Source: Psettodes erumei (lineage: Eukaryota; Chordata; Actinopteri; Pleuronectiformes; Psettodidae). Taken from it: 64,000 bases of DNA. The notes below the pieces were generated by a model. That model did not search any database. It had not been told where the DNA came from and saw only the letters and a list, made by a program, of their open reading frames with translations. Location: positions 1,674,001 to 1,738,000 of the forward strand of contig JAFBJZ010000107.1 in the NCBI GenBank assembly GCA_016785225.1, read 5' to 3'. Shown here one piece after another: positions 38,801 to 53,744 of this stretch (position 1 is its first letter; every line of letters begins with the position of its first letter). Position numbers and translations under genes: made by a program.

Positions 38801-41800
38801 ACACACTCAGTGGGGGAGGAGGGTGAGAGAAGGGTGACTGGGGTGCTGACAGCCCATTATCACCTCGGAGCAGAGCAGAAATAGACGAAGTCACGCTCGG
38901 GGCCTGAAATCCAGCCAAAACTGCAGCCAGGCACATCCAAGGTGTCTCTCGCTCTCTCTGGACAATTTTCAATCTATCCGCGTGCCCTCCACTCCTCCTC
39001 ATTTTGTTGCCTCTCCAATTACCAGCCAGTCGGTCTCTCTCTGCGTCTGTTTGTCTGCTCATTCCGCCTTCTTTCACCTTCGGCGGCACGCTTTGCCAAG
39101 CCTCGCTGATGTCCGAGTTTAACTGGGTCGAAGACGTGCCAATGGCGTCTTAAGATACACAACAAATTCGCTGGGTCTTTGAAAACTTCTGTTTCAACAA
39201 GTCACTTGCTTCTGCGTACGTTCAGGACGTGACCCGTGAGCGGCGCCCGTCCTGTAAGGCCACCGCGGGGACAGCTCCTTCACGCTTGCACCTCCGAGGT
39301 GATAGCAGCCAAACACTTCTCCCGTGTGTACCATATCTCCGCCTGTCCTCTCTGAGCCTGCTCGTCTCTCCTTGCGCCCAAAAGAAAAGTCCCTTGCGTC
39401 CTTTAAAACTGGATAATGGCAATGGCTGACACATACCGTATACGTACATATACATACGTACACACGCTTCCATTTCTACGTGCGCTCAGGTCAAGCCCGC
39501 CCTTGTTACCTCTGCAACACCCCCACAGAAACCCACACTCTGCTCTACCTCTGACTCCCCCGCCCTCCCCAGAGAGGTAGTATATTTTGGGCCCTTGGCA
39601 ATTTACGCCGACTTGTTTGCAAGCGGCAGATTGATGGGGGGGGGGGGGCTGTGGTGTGATGTGGTGAGGTGGGACATTGGAGGTGGGGGAGGGGAGGGGG
39701 GGGGCGGTCGTTTGGCGGGGGGGAAAATTAGAATATGATTAATACCGCAACATTACCCCCAGCCGCAACAGGTAATAACGTTCCCATCCGCTCCCCTTCT
39801 CCAGCGCCGCGTGCACACACACACACACATAATTGACTCATTTATCATTGCCAGCCAGTTGAGGAGAAGAGGGACGAGGGAAGAGAGGGAGAGAGGCAGG
39901 ACGAAGAGTGAGAGAAGGAGGTGGAGGGAGGGAATGAGGATTAACCCCCCCACACACACACACACACACACACCCCACCCACCCTATAGATTTTATTACA
40001 ATGGAATTGCCTCTCGGCAGAAGTCACTCACAGCTGGGCTGGGAGCTAATGTGACTGTGTGTGTTTTGTGTGTGTGTGTGTGTTTGCGTGCACGGCAGCC
40101 AGCATGTTCATCATGATATGAACTTAGGAGGAGCTTGGGGAAGCAGAGCAATGACTGCGCGTGCGCGTAAAAAAAAGAAAAAAAAACAAAGTTATTGATC
40201 AGCACGGAGATAATTACAGTGGCTGCTGTGGAATTACTGTGTTCAAAAGGTGGTGCGATGATAATCCAAGATTATTTTCCGCAGCAGTTTATCGTTGGTT
40301 GTCTCTGATTTAGTCATCGATGGTTTAGTGCATGAAAATATACATAGGCGAGAGGTCTTTAAGGTTAGCTTTATCTGTCCAGCCAGCCGTCTTAAAAAGA
40401 GAGAGATTCCGTTCGTCTGTCAGTCCTGCGTCAGTTTCGAGTCGGGCTGGAGGCCTTGCATTGTTATTACCATCTCTCTCTCTTCATTTCTCTCTCGTCT
40501 CACCTATTTAATGGAGCCAAAATAAATACACAAAATGTTATGTATTACTCGTGAATTAATAACTAACATAGAATGTTTTTGATTTTTTTTTTTTTGGTCA
40601 ACGTCAATTCGCTGACTAAATATTCCAGCTCTAAACGTGATGCCTGATGACAGCATGCAGGTCCTGCATTCGTGCTCTTACATTAATCATCATTTCTGGG
40701 CTTTAAGGGGCTTGAAAATTAACGTTCGGGGTGGAAATGAGCAGCCGTCACACCCATGATGTTAAATATTACCAGAAGAGAGTCGGGGGGGGGTCCTATG
40801 TTTTTGGCACAGTGCTTCATATTTTGCACAATGGTATTACAAGGCTGCACAGCACACAAGCACACACACACACAGTCAGACGGACACTTCTTCTGCTTAC
40901 AGCAAAGGCCCCAAGGTCGCACTTAGAAAGCAATAACCATTCCCCACAAAATGGACTTCAAGGAAAGAAATTACTCGCGTGTGCGTGTCTGCACACAGTT
41001 TTGTGTGTATATATTTTTTGCTCAAACCCATTGTTTTGGGGACATTTTGGCTGATCCCCACAACTTCAAGGGGCTGGCTGAGGGTTTGGACTTGGTCAGG
41101 GTAAAGGTTGGGGTTAGGCATTTAATCGTAATGGTTGAGCTTAGAGCAAGGCGCTAGAGAACGCATTATGCCATCGAGGGTCCTCATAACTATAGAAGGA
41201 CCAGCGTCTACCTCCGTGGACGTGTGTGTGTTGCCATTATGTGACTGTAGGAGCATAAAAGAGGTGGTGGTGGTGGTGGGGGGGTGGTGGGGGGGTAAAG
41301 AGGGGAGGAGAGCGGTGAGCAGGAAGTGGGTATTTCATGTTGAAATGATTGCCTGTAATAATTAGTCTTTGGCTCAGCACCATTTACCGAGAGAGGAGGA
41401 GGGAGAGAGTAGGTGTGGAGGATGGAGCGAACGACACAGCAGCAGCACCGGGAGAAAACAAGGCTGAGTGAGAGCCAGCAAGAAGAAAGGAGGTGGAACT
41501 CTCTCTCTCTCTCTCTCTCCCCCGTGTGTGTGTGTGTGTATGTGTGTGCGTCCGTCCGTGTTCAGTACCGTTGCAGCACTGACAGAGCTGTCTGAGGGCT
41601 GGCAGGCTGCAGATTTGTAGCGCATTCGGCTGATCATCTTATCTCCTGTCACCGCCAGTGAAAGATTGGAGGAACCGAGCCCACCGACGCACGCACACAC
41701 GCACGCGCACACGCAAATGTTCTCACGCAGAAACACGCCACTTGGAGCAAAGAAGCATTTAGGTGTGTGTGTGTGTGTACACGCGTGCAATAATCCCACA

Positions 41801-43201
41801 TACTGTACACTTACAACCTATGCTTCACGCGTGTGGACACACATGCTGGGGCATAAAGTATGTACAAGTACACAAACCTGCTAAATCTACACTGGCATGA
41901 ACACACACACACACACACACACACACACTCAAACAAGAGCCTACAGACAGCGAAGCGTCTAATTAAGATCCTGCACTTTGTAGAAGCGTGCTGACTGCCT
42001 TTTTAGTCTCCATGTTTGAAACACGCTACTGGGTGTTGTAAAAATGTCAACTCTTTCCCTTCCACTGTTTGTTTTTCTTAACAATGCTTTTACTTCCAAC
42101 TCTTCCTTCACTGATTATTTTTGCTAAAGGAACAAAAGGCGTTTTTATGTTTCTTTTTTTCCCCCCCTTTTCTATAAAACACATGTCCGTTGCTTTTGGT
42201 TGTTTGAGGCTGTTTTTTCACTGTGTTCACAAAGATCAAATTTAAGCGAACGTTCCTTTTCTTACCGTGAAAAAAAAAAAAAAACAGCGAGGCATCAGCG
42301 TGAGCAACGGGAAGGCAAAAACAGAGCCTTAAAAACAGGTTTGTGCTGGCTGATAAAACGATAATAATTATGTCAGGTTTTTTTCCCTTGAAGATTAAAT
42401 ACAGTATAATCAGCGGTATAATTGCTCTGTCGAGTATACAGCAGAATTACAGTCTTTGTTTGTGAAAGTGCAGGCCAGCGACGGCCGAAAAAGCCTATCA
42501 AAGTTAAAGAATAAAAAAAAAAAAAGCTCATCTCCTCCTACCAGCCAATCGTGTGTCTGGTGTAAACAAATACACACTAGGGAGTCGAAGGGATGAAAGT
42601 GTGAGATGAGGGCAGACTGGTTCTACCAATATAAAGGTTTTATGGCATGACACTGGACAGAAATAGCATTTTTTAATTGGACACACACGCCGGTTTCCAG
42701 GCTCTCAAATGCCAGTTTGCTCAGTCGTCTGTGAAAGTCGTGGATATTTGGCGTGGTGGTTAAATTGGGCAAGTAGTTATGATTAGGACAGTTCTTCTCT
42801 GATGGCTAGTAGATGAATTAATAGAGAATCAGCAGATTAATAACTAATAATGGAATAAGTAAACCTCGACGCTTTTTCTGTACAGACCCAACTGTGTGTC
42901 AGAGACTGTCAAGCATCGAAAGCTGGCGATGAACAATTGTTTACGTTTTCCTGAATAATCATTTCCTGATACAGACCTGCCGGCCAGTAAAGAACACACA
43001 CACAAACAAATGCGCACATAGACACTTGAGTGGAGGCGTGCAGCGACTGCACCGGTGCCGTGCCTTTACAGTGTCAGGACCATTTTGCCCCCCAGCCTCC
43101 AGGTATGTGACTGTTCACTTTACATCTCATTAACTATTGATCAACCTTTCCTCTCTGCTCCACTGGGGAAAAACCTTCCGCTGCTCTCCCATCCTCCCTC
43201 T

Positions 43202-43248
<47 letters not shown>

Positions 43249-46200
43249 AGGGACCCACCCAACACGCCTGTGTACTCTTTCATCATCTCTCAAGGGCGTG
43301 TACGAGAGCAAACTCACACACCTACGCACACACATGCACGAAACAAAGCTGGGATCCTGTCGCACAATAGTTGGGCTAACCGTACTCGTCTCCGCTGCCA
43401 GACTCGCTGTAAGGGCCGCGCTCTCATAAATGTTTGACACACACACACGTATACACACACACGGTTAGAAGAGGGAGTTGTGTCACACAAACCTACCAAC
43501 ACATAAAAACCGATGCGTAACTATAAACAAACCGCAAACCCTCAGCCCTCCCTAAAGCAAATATAATTTCATCATTTGTTGAGTGACAGAAAGGCAGTTA
43601 AACACAGTGGAATCCCGACTGTTTTGACCAAATACACGCTTTCAATTCAGACCAACGTGGGAGACGGTCAAAATGAACACGTCGACGCAGGCTACTCAAC
43701 CACACAACCTCCTGTACTGAGTGCAGAGCTCAGCTTCGGTCAAATGGAGTTCGCTGAGGCGGCAACTTGTCTAAACGAGAGAAGGAGGCAAACAGAGATA
43801 GCATGTTGTACAGTTTTGTGCAATTTAATGGTTTAACAGCAGCATGTCGAGATGTATCATATTAGGTCGGAACAAGTGATTATTTTCACTATTGACTAAT
43901 CAGCTGATTATATTCTCAGTTATCCGCTTAACCATTTTAAACATCAACAACCTGCGCAAAATGCTCCTCCCAAATTCCCAGAGTCAAAGGTGACATTTTA
44001 ATGTGTCTGGTTCCATTCAACCAACAGACTGAAATCCAAACATACTGAGCTCGCTACACTTAAAGTGCAGATAAGCTGAAAATATTTTACTACTTTCTGA
44101 TAGATCAAATTGACTGATCAGTTAATTTAATTTATTTCCGATTTTAAAGTCAATACAATTATTACAAAAGAAGACATATCGTCGATTAAAACTCTCTTGC
44201 ACCTACACGACCATGAATTTAAAGTAAACAAAAGATTATTCAGGGGAGTTTATGTGAAAGTAAACAAAGTTTTACGAATGATGGACAAAATGTAAATTTG
44301 ATTTCCACAGAACACTACCTCTGTACCGACATGGAGAATTGGAACACATAACTGGAATATAAAGTAAGATGGAGACTGTCTAGCAGAGAATGAACAAATG
44401 AATTAGTTTGGGGGGGGGGTGATGAAAAGTCTTTAGGGAGCAGTGTGTGCTGAAATAAAACATCACAGATAAAGAAAACAATATATAACCACATGGCCGG
44501 TAGTTAACCCGGGACTTCAGTTCCAAATGAGTTCAACGTGCGTTCTGTACGGAAGAACCACCAGTCCCCGGCTGACCTGGTGACAGCCAAATAATTTAAA
44601 GATGGCCCACTTTTTCAGGGTGTGCTTGTGTGTGTGTGTGTGTGTGTCGGCGTGTGCATCGTATTTGGGCCGAGACGAGCAGAAGGACTCTTAAGTGATG
44701 AGTGACAGCGTGCTCTTAGTGAGTGGAGAGCCTATCTTCCTCTACAAACCAGACACACACACACCAGTCAGCACAGCCGTCCTTGTTAGGACACTGCGTT
44801 GACTTCTAGTCATTGTGGGCAGCCTAACCTAACCTAACCTCAATTCACACCTCACCCCTCACTTTGACCGGGACCTCGGAAGTGATGTTTTGCCTCATTA
44901 CGAAAGGGCTTTGGTCCCCATGAGGTCTACTGCTCCGGACAAGGTCCCAAAGAGGTAACAAAAGGGTTCGGGTTACACACACACACACAAATGCAGACAT
45001 GCTTTTATTATGACTAATGCATGTGTGTGTGTGTGTGTGTGTGAGAGAGAAAGAGAATTACAGTAATGAGAGCTCTGTGTCAGCAGCTCCTCCCGTCTCC
45101 CCTCAGTCTGCTGATTACAGCCTGTTTAGATGGTTAACACACACACACGCACACACACGCACACACGCACACAGAGCAAAAACCGGGCCACTGACCGACC
45201 GATGACCCTTTAATTAATTAACCCTTCCCTTTCTTTAGCTTCCTCGGTAATCTTTCTCATCCCTTCATACCAACCGCACGCACGACACTGAACCCAACAA
45301 GCGACACACAAATTTAGAATCTTACCCTGCCACCCACTCATCCATCCTCCTGCCCCACACACACACACACACACACACACAGAGTTGCAGCTCATCAGCA
45401 CTAATCTCTTCCCTCCGTCTCTTTCCTGCCATCTAATCCAACTTCTATCAGAATCCAGCCACCTTCTCTGCAGACAAAATACACAACTAAGCCCTGCTAT
45501 TTCTAGACAACATCTATTTGTGCGACGATAATTGGGGAGGCCTTGTACGTGCATGCAAGCGCGCGTTAGGTACATGCACCAGATTGGGAGTCTGTGTGAG
45601 TGGGTCAGTGTGCTTGCGCCCGTCTCCGCGGGAGTCCAGGTCATGTTTTCCCCCTGCAGGGTGAGAACTTAAACGGACGGGTCCGATTACGTGCAGGTGC
45701 AGCCTGCGGTCACACGTGGACCTGCGGCCCGACCCATCTGCCTCCGGACTAAACAAGGCCACTGCTAATCCCGCTGACTGCTATCTGTCTGCTCCTTTCC
45801 AAAACCGCTGCCAAAAGAGACTTTTTTCGGGCGACATTTAGTCGGCAGCCCGGCATCGAAAACAGCTCCCCTGAGTTACGCCATTCCAGAAAGAGTCTCT
45901 TGGATTTATTGTGCCGCCTGCAATGTGAGAGGACAACTCCTGTTTTTACTACATAACGGTCGCTTTAGGAGCTTGAAAAGTAGCATGTCTCAAGAGAAGC
46001 TGACATACATGCATAGTGACTGCCATAGGCACAAACAAAGAAACCTTCAGTTAATGCTGGGTGGAGCAATTGAAAAAATATGTTGCTATTTCAGTCGCAT
46101 TTTGTAATTAAACATCTTTGCAAACACTTCAAACGCATTTAAAATTACGTTCGTGCAGGGCTGGGAAATATATTCATCACAGGATTTGCCCAATATTGGC

Positions 46201-48138
46201 ATATACACTCAGTTGCTACTTAAGCTAATATTTAGTGTGCGTCGTTGTTTTAAATGGGGCGGACAAATTTGCATCACCTGTCAGCAACAGCGCAACACAA
46301 TTCAACAGTGGTTCTGTAAATAACAGCTTCCAGAGAGTTTATTCAACACCTCTGTGGCTGTTTCAACAGAAGAAGAGAACATTACAACCTTTGTTGAACC
46401 TTCAAAGTCGCTTCGCTGAAAACGATTGTTTGATGCGAGTAAATATGATCTGCCGTTTAGCTCCACATGAGAAAAACAAATAACAAATGTATTTTTCCCC
46501 CTCTTTTTAATTTGCCTTCTAAAGCTTCGCAAGCGCGCGAATCCTAAACCTGGACGATAACGGCTATTGTAAAATCGTGACGCTATAGGATCGCATCATC
46601 GCAGCACTACCACTAAGTTTCTTAGTGCATCATCAGCCAATCCTACATCAGTGCCCTTTTTTTTTAATTAATTTTTTTTTTTTTTTTTTATAAAGGCAGA
46701 AGCTCAAAATGAGTTTGATAAAAATCAAAAGGCAACGGCTCCAGGTAACAGCCATTTGTATGACGGTTATCAGTGAGCCAACCCAGTCAGTCCAATTAAC
46801 AGGCACACACCTGCCTGATTAAACCTACACCTGACAGATCTGTGGAAAGATATCCCATAATACAAGTTTACTATTGTTATGGTTACGGTGTGTCGCCATG
46901 TGCGTTTTTTTTAATCTGCTGTTTTTTGTGTGCGTTTGTTCAAAACCGCCTGCGGGCTGTTGGAGGGGCCTGTGGGGAGGGTTAAACAATCCTTCCTGGA
47001 AACATGAGCCAGGCCTGCTGAAACGCTGCCACTGGAAGATGCAGATGGAATCACAAGTTCGCTCTTGCTCCTAATCGTGTTCTTAATCTCATCATTAATT
47101 TATTGTTTATTCTGCTCACTAGTTCTCAGCCTGGCAAGAGAGCGACGCTCCGGGCGTTTTGTAACACGAGGTGCAACGCCGAGCCGCTGCCAGAGGAGCT
47201 GATCACGCCGTCTCACCGAACAGATCCAGGGGTGACTCATGCTCACGGAGCGGCTTGATTTGTCTGGGTCAGGGCTGTTCAAAAGTGTTGGACACAGGGA
47301 AACTGCAAACATATATATATATATATTTTAAACTGTCACAGTGTGATAACCTTGGGTTGCCCTCTGATTTGCTGTGCGGATTTTTTTTTTTTTTTTTTTA
47401 TAAACGCTGCCCCACTTCAAGACAAAATTCAACGTACATCCAGATGAACAAAAAGGCAGCAGGAGAGAAATAAAGGCTAAGAGGTGGCCCTTATCACCGT
47501 TTCTGTTGTAGTAACACCAGGTAAGGGTGGCTGTGATTCGTATGGTAGGACGAGACAACACTCATCACATCAGGAGACACCAGCATGTCCATTCTTTTTT
47601 TGTAGGTCCTGGGTGAAAAAATAACCTGGATAAAACCATGGACAAAACACCCAGGCGATGCCATCTCTTTCCCCTGCTCATCTTGCACTGCAACGTTTTG
47701 ACCACAAATGAGCTTCCTCAGACTGTTTTGTTTGAAATGTTTCAGCAATCTGAGGTTGAAACATATCCGATTTGTAATCAGATTTTAAACCCCAAACTAA
47801 ATGTGTTAATATTGGAATATCAAATAAATGTATCTGTCGTGAAAATAGCTACAACAACCAATGACGTCCGACCAGAGGTTGGACCAACCAAAAAGCCAAC
47901 AGCCCAGTGTTTCTCACCGCTCGTACTGTAATCAGGCACGATCGCTGTTCTTACAGTTATCATTATCAGGGTCTGATAATCATTATCTGATAATCTATCT
48001 TCACACAACTTCCCAGAATGCCTTTCAGGTTAGAAACAAAACTACCTGTATATGTGGATGCAATCATCCCAGCCTTTGGGTTTTTTCTTGAACTGTGTGT
48101 TTTGAGCTTGTGGTGAGCTGAACGGACAGAAAGATTAA

Positions 48139-48173
<35 letters not shown>

Positions 48174-48385
48174 GGCGTTTGTGTGTACAGAGAAGCAGTA
48201 GCCACAGGGGTTAGGGGGGGCTGTGGACAGGGAGGGATACAAAAGAAGTTTGAAGTGGGACAGAAAGGGAGGGAGGGGAGATTCTGGCCAGCTGAATCAA
48301 AGCAGGATGAAAGAAGAGTGAGGGGGAGGGTACCCTGTGAAGGTGTGCCAAGATAACAGAGAGGGAGAGACAGGAAGAGGAAGAG

Positions 48386-48442
<57 letters not shown>

Positions 48443-51400
48443 CTGGGACTGCACAGCCAGCCTAAATCCCACATTCAAAGGCATTCTGGGCACATTCCTG
48501 CACATCAAGCCAGCATACAGTCATGCAAAAAGGGTTGCCTGCATACTTATTATATGCATGAGGTAATGTATGCATACTTGTGTCCTGAAGTGAAAAAACA
48601 GCACAGTCACACACACACATATATATATAGACACACTCGTAGTGGTCCAGGAAAACTGTGCCAAGAAAGTTAGTCAAAACATCACATAGCTTTGTGTTAT
48701 CTCAGCCTTAAATCGGATGTATATGTGTGTGTGCATATACACTCATAAGACAGGAGAACAAGGCGGGCAAAGACAAAAAAAAAAGTTTAACCTGGCTCAG
48801 CTTTTGCCTCAACACGATGCAAAGTCATCTGGCTACACGCCGCAGCGACCAGTAGGTAACTCTGAAATGTGATTGGGGGGATACTCTCAGTCGCCCATAT
48901 GTGCGATGACTGTCACCGTGACATGAGTGTTAGTACCACTGTGCAGAGTGTGTGTGTGTGTGGGAGGGGTTCCCACGAGAAAAGCAGCCTTCCTGGATCA
49001 CATTCATCATCTCACCTTCGCCTGAAGCAACATGCCCATGGCAACATAATCCACGGATGCCCAGTAACGCAATAACACTGACAACTCCAGCACACACCCA
49101 CACGCATTATAAAAAAAAATGTGAAAAACCCAACACACCCACCTGTGGTACTGGGTCTGGAGGAACTGAAACTCTTCCTTAATGCGGTCCAAAGTTTCTG
49201 GGTAGGTTAGTTTCAGCGACTGGGGCGTCCCCGATGCCGCCGCCGCCGCCGCTGCTGCGGCTGCCACCACTGAGGCCGAGGACCCAGGAGGTGGCTGCAG
49301 AGGGGCCTGAGAAGAGAGGAGATAGTCAACTTTGGGATCTGACTGAGGAAAAAAAACACAACTTAAAGGCACAGGATAGTTGTCAAAATCAATCATTCTT
49401 GACATCTGGTTTCAAAATTGTGTCTCTAATCTTAGGCCAATGGCTGAGTGACGCCGTGGTGACATGACTAATTTCATAAGGTAAAAGAAAAGCCTCACAC
49501 TCAGGCAGCTTCCTCAAGACAAGGAGCTGCAGCTACTTTATAAAACAACCCCAGGAAGCAAAGATCTCCATGAGCACCAAATCTGTACGTGAATGCCAGC
49601 ATGCCTGCGTGCAGCCGCTGTGCGGGGCTGTCATCACCAGCAGGGACAGATGGGAATGGGTCACCAACTTGGAGGGGAAGGTGGAGAAGGTACAAGAGCT
49701 TCTTAGCCAAATGAGCACACTGTTTCATTGCAAATCTGTGCGGGAGAAAGAAATAAAAAAAGAAATAGAGCAGTGGGCAGGAGGAAAGCGGAGAAAAGGG
49801 ACCCCATCATGGCTGAAGACCCCTGCCAACCCCCGTGCTTAGTCTCCCCTCTCTGCAGGGTCCAGAGCAATTAGGAGACTACAACCACAGGGGTAATGCT
49901 GCAGGACAGGCAGACAAAAGGGAGCTGAGAGCTGGACGAGGAGGGTGGTGGGGGCTGTCTGTCTGTCTGTCTGTTTGGCTCTCTGTCAAAATAACAGAGA
50001 GGAGAAGCCGGCGGGGCCTGGGACACAAGCCGATTCACAAGCTTCTCAATGGTCAAGTATGCCGGTGAGGCCGAGTGATAGTCATCATTTTTTTTTTCTT
50101 GTGGGAAAGCACTGACTTGTTTTAATGTGGCTGAGTTAGTTTATTAGAGACATGCATTGCCATTAATTCACGCATATTTTGCTCTTTTTCAGCCCGTAAT
50201 AGGACATAAAGAACATCTATTGGTTTGAATTATTATATGTACACTGAATTAGAATTTGTTGCAGATGTGGCACAAACAAAAAATGGTGAGTCTTGGTGTC
50301 GTTTTTCCCCCATCACAGCTGATCGGAGCCGGTGCCGATAAAGGCCCGTGACTACCGCAGAGTTTCACCCCCAAATCAATGCCAATCGTTCCCTTTTCCA
50401 AAAAGCCAGACGTTAGCGGAGTATTTGTGAGTTTCCTGTCCAGTATGAAAGGGGCTCGAGAATCCAGCTGCTCTTTTCTTAAATTCCAACAGACTGCACC
50501 TACAACTTGCCAACCACAGTTGAAAACTGTCTGAGTTTGCCCTGCAGCAATATTTTTTCCCCAAAAGGGAGGTGGTGGAAGAGGGCCACAGTCTTCTTTG
50601 GTGTCTATCCTCAACTGGTGTAGCCATGCCGCTCTGATAGCCGTGGACTTCAAACATTCCTCTTTGCGGTTGTGTTCACTGGATCATTTGCCAGTCAGAG
50701 CCTGTGTATATAAAAAAATAATAATAAAAATGGCTAACCAGTCGGGATGGTGAGGCCGGAGGAAAATTTTTGTCAGATCCTAATCAAAGTATTTCTTCAG
50801 ACAATACTAGAGGGGATGCTGAGGATAAAATGACTATGATGCCCATCGATCTGTCTTCCACTCGTGAACTTTGTAATAATCCTGCCGTGTTGGTCAGTAC
50901 AACACACCTTTCCTGCTGCAACAACAACAACAACAGTCTCCAAGCTGAATACGCTGACAGCCGGTATGAGGATAGGAGTGAATGAATTAATTTGGTTAAA
51001 AAAAAAAAACAAGAGCAGCAACACATCACTCATCTCGATGCGCTAAACATCAACAATGTTTGTCGCACATTAATGATGTTTAATTAACAACGTAATCACA
51101 ACATCGCTCAACTCCAGCGCCAGGAAGAATGCCAGGGGGAGTGTCTGAGAGATGCTGATGACAATCAACAGCGTGTGCCGGTACGCACGCTCCGTGGATT
51201 TTTCCTCGCGAATAAAAAAAAAAAAAAGTGTAAGGAAAAACAAATGAGGGATGGAAGAGTTTAACGGAGGAGTTTAACAGAGCGGAGAGGTGGGAGGAAA
51301 AAGATAAGATGGATGGAAAGGAAAAAAAATGGGCCGATAAAATGGTTGAGACTGGTGAGGCGGAAGCAGCGTATACAGAACAGAAGAGGCGGTGACGAAG

Positions 51401-53706
51401 GATCTGTTTTGAAAGGAGATGGAAATAAAACAGGAGAGAAAGAAAAAGAGAGAGAGAGAGGGAACATGGGAGAGGAAAGGAGAAAAAAAAGAAGATAGGA
51501 GAGGGGGCTGTGGCCTCATTGTTCCTCTGTCTAACAAGCTGCTCTCAATCTGTCGGCCAGATCCCCCTCCACACGCACGCACACACACACACCTTTTCCT
51601 ATGCAACGCACAAACCCACTATTACACACACACACACACACACCCTCAGAAATACAGTATACACATTTCCTCAGTCTTGCTCACACATACACACTCCCCT
51701 TTCCTCACACAAAAACCCATGATTAAACGCTTTCACACGACACACACACACACACACACACGGAGCAATTACTCTTCACAGGGGGGGAAAAAGCACCAAG
51801 GCCATTTTATGGGAGGATGGAAGGAGAAAGAAAGAGAGGACTATCCCTCTTTTCAAATCTCTCCTTTTCCTCCCATTTCTTTTTATACATTTTTCAGGGA
51901 TTCTCTTTTTTCACAGGAGGACAGGTGAGAGATGAGGCAGCGCCTTCCACAGAAATGGATGATGCCGGAGTGAGCTGGTCTCCTTTCCAGGAAGAGGAGG
52001 AGAGGATTTATTTATTTTTATATTTATTTATTTATTTATTTTGTAAAAAGGTGGAAGAAACCTCTGTCTCTCTTCTGTCTTAGCCACTCAGGACCTTATG
52101 CACAACTCCAGTCTGTTGGATAGGATTGTTGTTATGATGATTCACACCAGACTAGACTGGATGCATAAGACAGATGCTTCCTTGGAAACAAAGGAAGGCT
52201 AAGCATAGATCCTACCCCAGCATACATAACCTCGTCTTTTTCTTTTTTTAAACTCCTTACATCTCCCATGAAACACTGCTATTAGTCTGTGCCAACTCCT
52301 GATCTGGCAAATAGCTGAGCAGGCTTTAAAGTGGGAGGTCAGGTCATCGAGCTGACCCGGTGATCTATGGGAATGGGTCTAAGCTGGGAGCCTCTCCCGA
52401 TAATCCCGCGGTCAGTTATTCCCTCCCTCTTGGCTGCGTCCTGGCTGGAAGGCAAACATGCCGTCTGCCCTTGAACAAAGCTTACACAGACTGAAAATCG
52501 CTGTTACACAATTACAGGCCAGATCTTTCTGCTCTTACAATCGTAAGATCGGGTTCTGTCTGTTCACTACTGAGAAGAGACTGCGTGAGGTGGGCTGGCA
52601 TGGGGAAGGGAAGCGTTTCTCTGATATGATTAGAGATCATCTGATTACTCAACTGTTTAGAGAAATCAGTGGGGAGGTGTTTAGAGGCCCCCAAGCTGCA
52701 GCGCCGCGTTCTTTACCGGTGCCGCCGCGATGCGTCGCGTTCCAGAAAGCCGGCTGAGAGAACTGCAGGCCAACGTTTGAGGCCACCTACTGCACGAGCT
52801 CGACGCTGAAACCCCAGATGTGACCCTTTCACATCAGATGTACGCACACGCACGTTCACACTAATCTCTCTCTTAGCCCAGGAAGGCCTAAGTCAATTGC
52901 AATGATTAAATGAGGACCTGGTGATGAGGGGATGAGAGAGCGCGTGAATGAGTCATCTATGGGGATAGAAATGATTTAAGTCAAATCCCACATCCCTTCA
53001 GTGGGATAGGATCGTGGAAACAATCCAATAAGGCTGTTTTAACCATGCTAAGTGCTGAGAAACAGCTGAACGCCATCCGCAGCACTGCAACGTATCACAT
53101 CAGGTTGTCTGCTCTGCACACGCCTTGTACCCGAGGTCGCACGCCGCTCAACGTGCAAAGATTCCCACACAAACGCGTGCCCGCAGAGTACGTACGGAAA
53201 CCAGAATGTGTAGACAAACTGAATTCTGACGTGTGGCTTTCCCTGAATGAAATCATTCCTGTTTTCCTTTGAGTTACCTCTAATTACACCGCAAGCAGCA
53301 AACCACGATGACCTCACATCCGTGCTTTAACCCCCCTCACCCTCAAAAAAAAGAGGAAAAAAACCCCAACATGTGCATATACGCACACGCACACAAGGCC
53401 GCACGCCCACACATGCCTACTGCAAACACGAAATGGATCTGCGCACAGCGCCGTTTGCCACAAGTATTTACAAGCACACATGCACTTGATTGTGTTCGCA
53501 CATGACATGCCACCTACGTCAATAACGGCGGGAATCAGCGAGATGTGTCTCAATCGCCGCTGCCCACGCCGTCCCGCAGTGACACGCAGTTTGCTAACGG
53601 AACGGAAACGGCTGCGATGCGGTTGTGTGACCGTAGCAATATTAGGTTAACTTAAAAAGAGCCCTCCTGCGTCTTCCTGTGGCTGCAGGGCGATGAAGGG
53701 CGGAAG

Positions 53707-53744
<38 letters not shown>

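Larger units (their letters stand above)
38643..49142 (-). other. tle2: Intron 2 of tle2 copy B (10.5 kb)
   Basis: No exon of another gene was recognised on either strand. Contents: CT/AG and AC microsatellites (for example 38774-38795, 41901-41929, 43206-43249, 48142-48171, 48386-48437), G-rich runs near 39635-39720, and dispersed fish repeats near 41.03-41.24, 43.88-44.15 and 44.79-44.99 kb. The remainder, including 42.0-43.1 and 45.2-48.0 kb, shows no feature I can name. Confidence 0.65.

Noticed and set aside
44820..44842. CCTAACCTAACCTAACCT as an interstitial telomere repeat
   Set aside because: The unit is CCTAA rather than CCCTAA, and it lies inside a dispersed fish repeat that normally carries such stretches.
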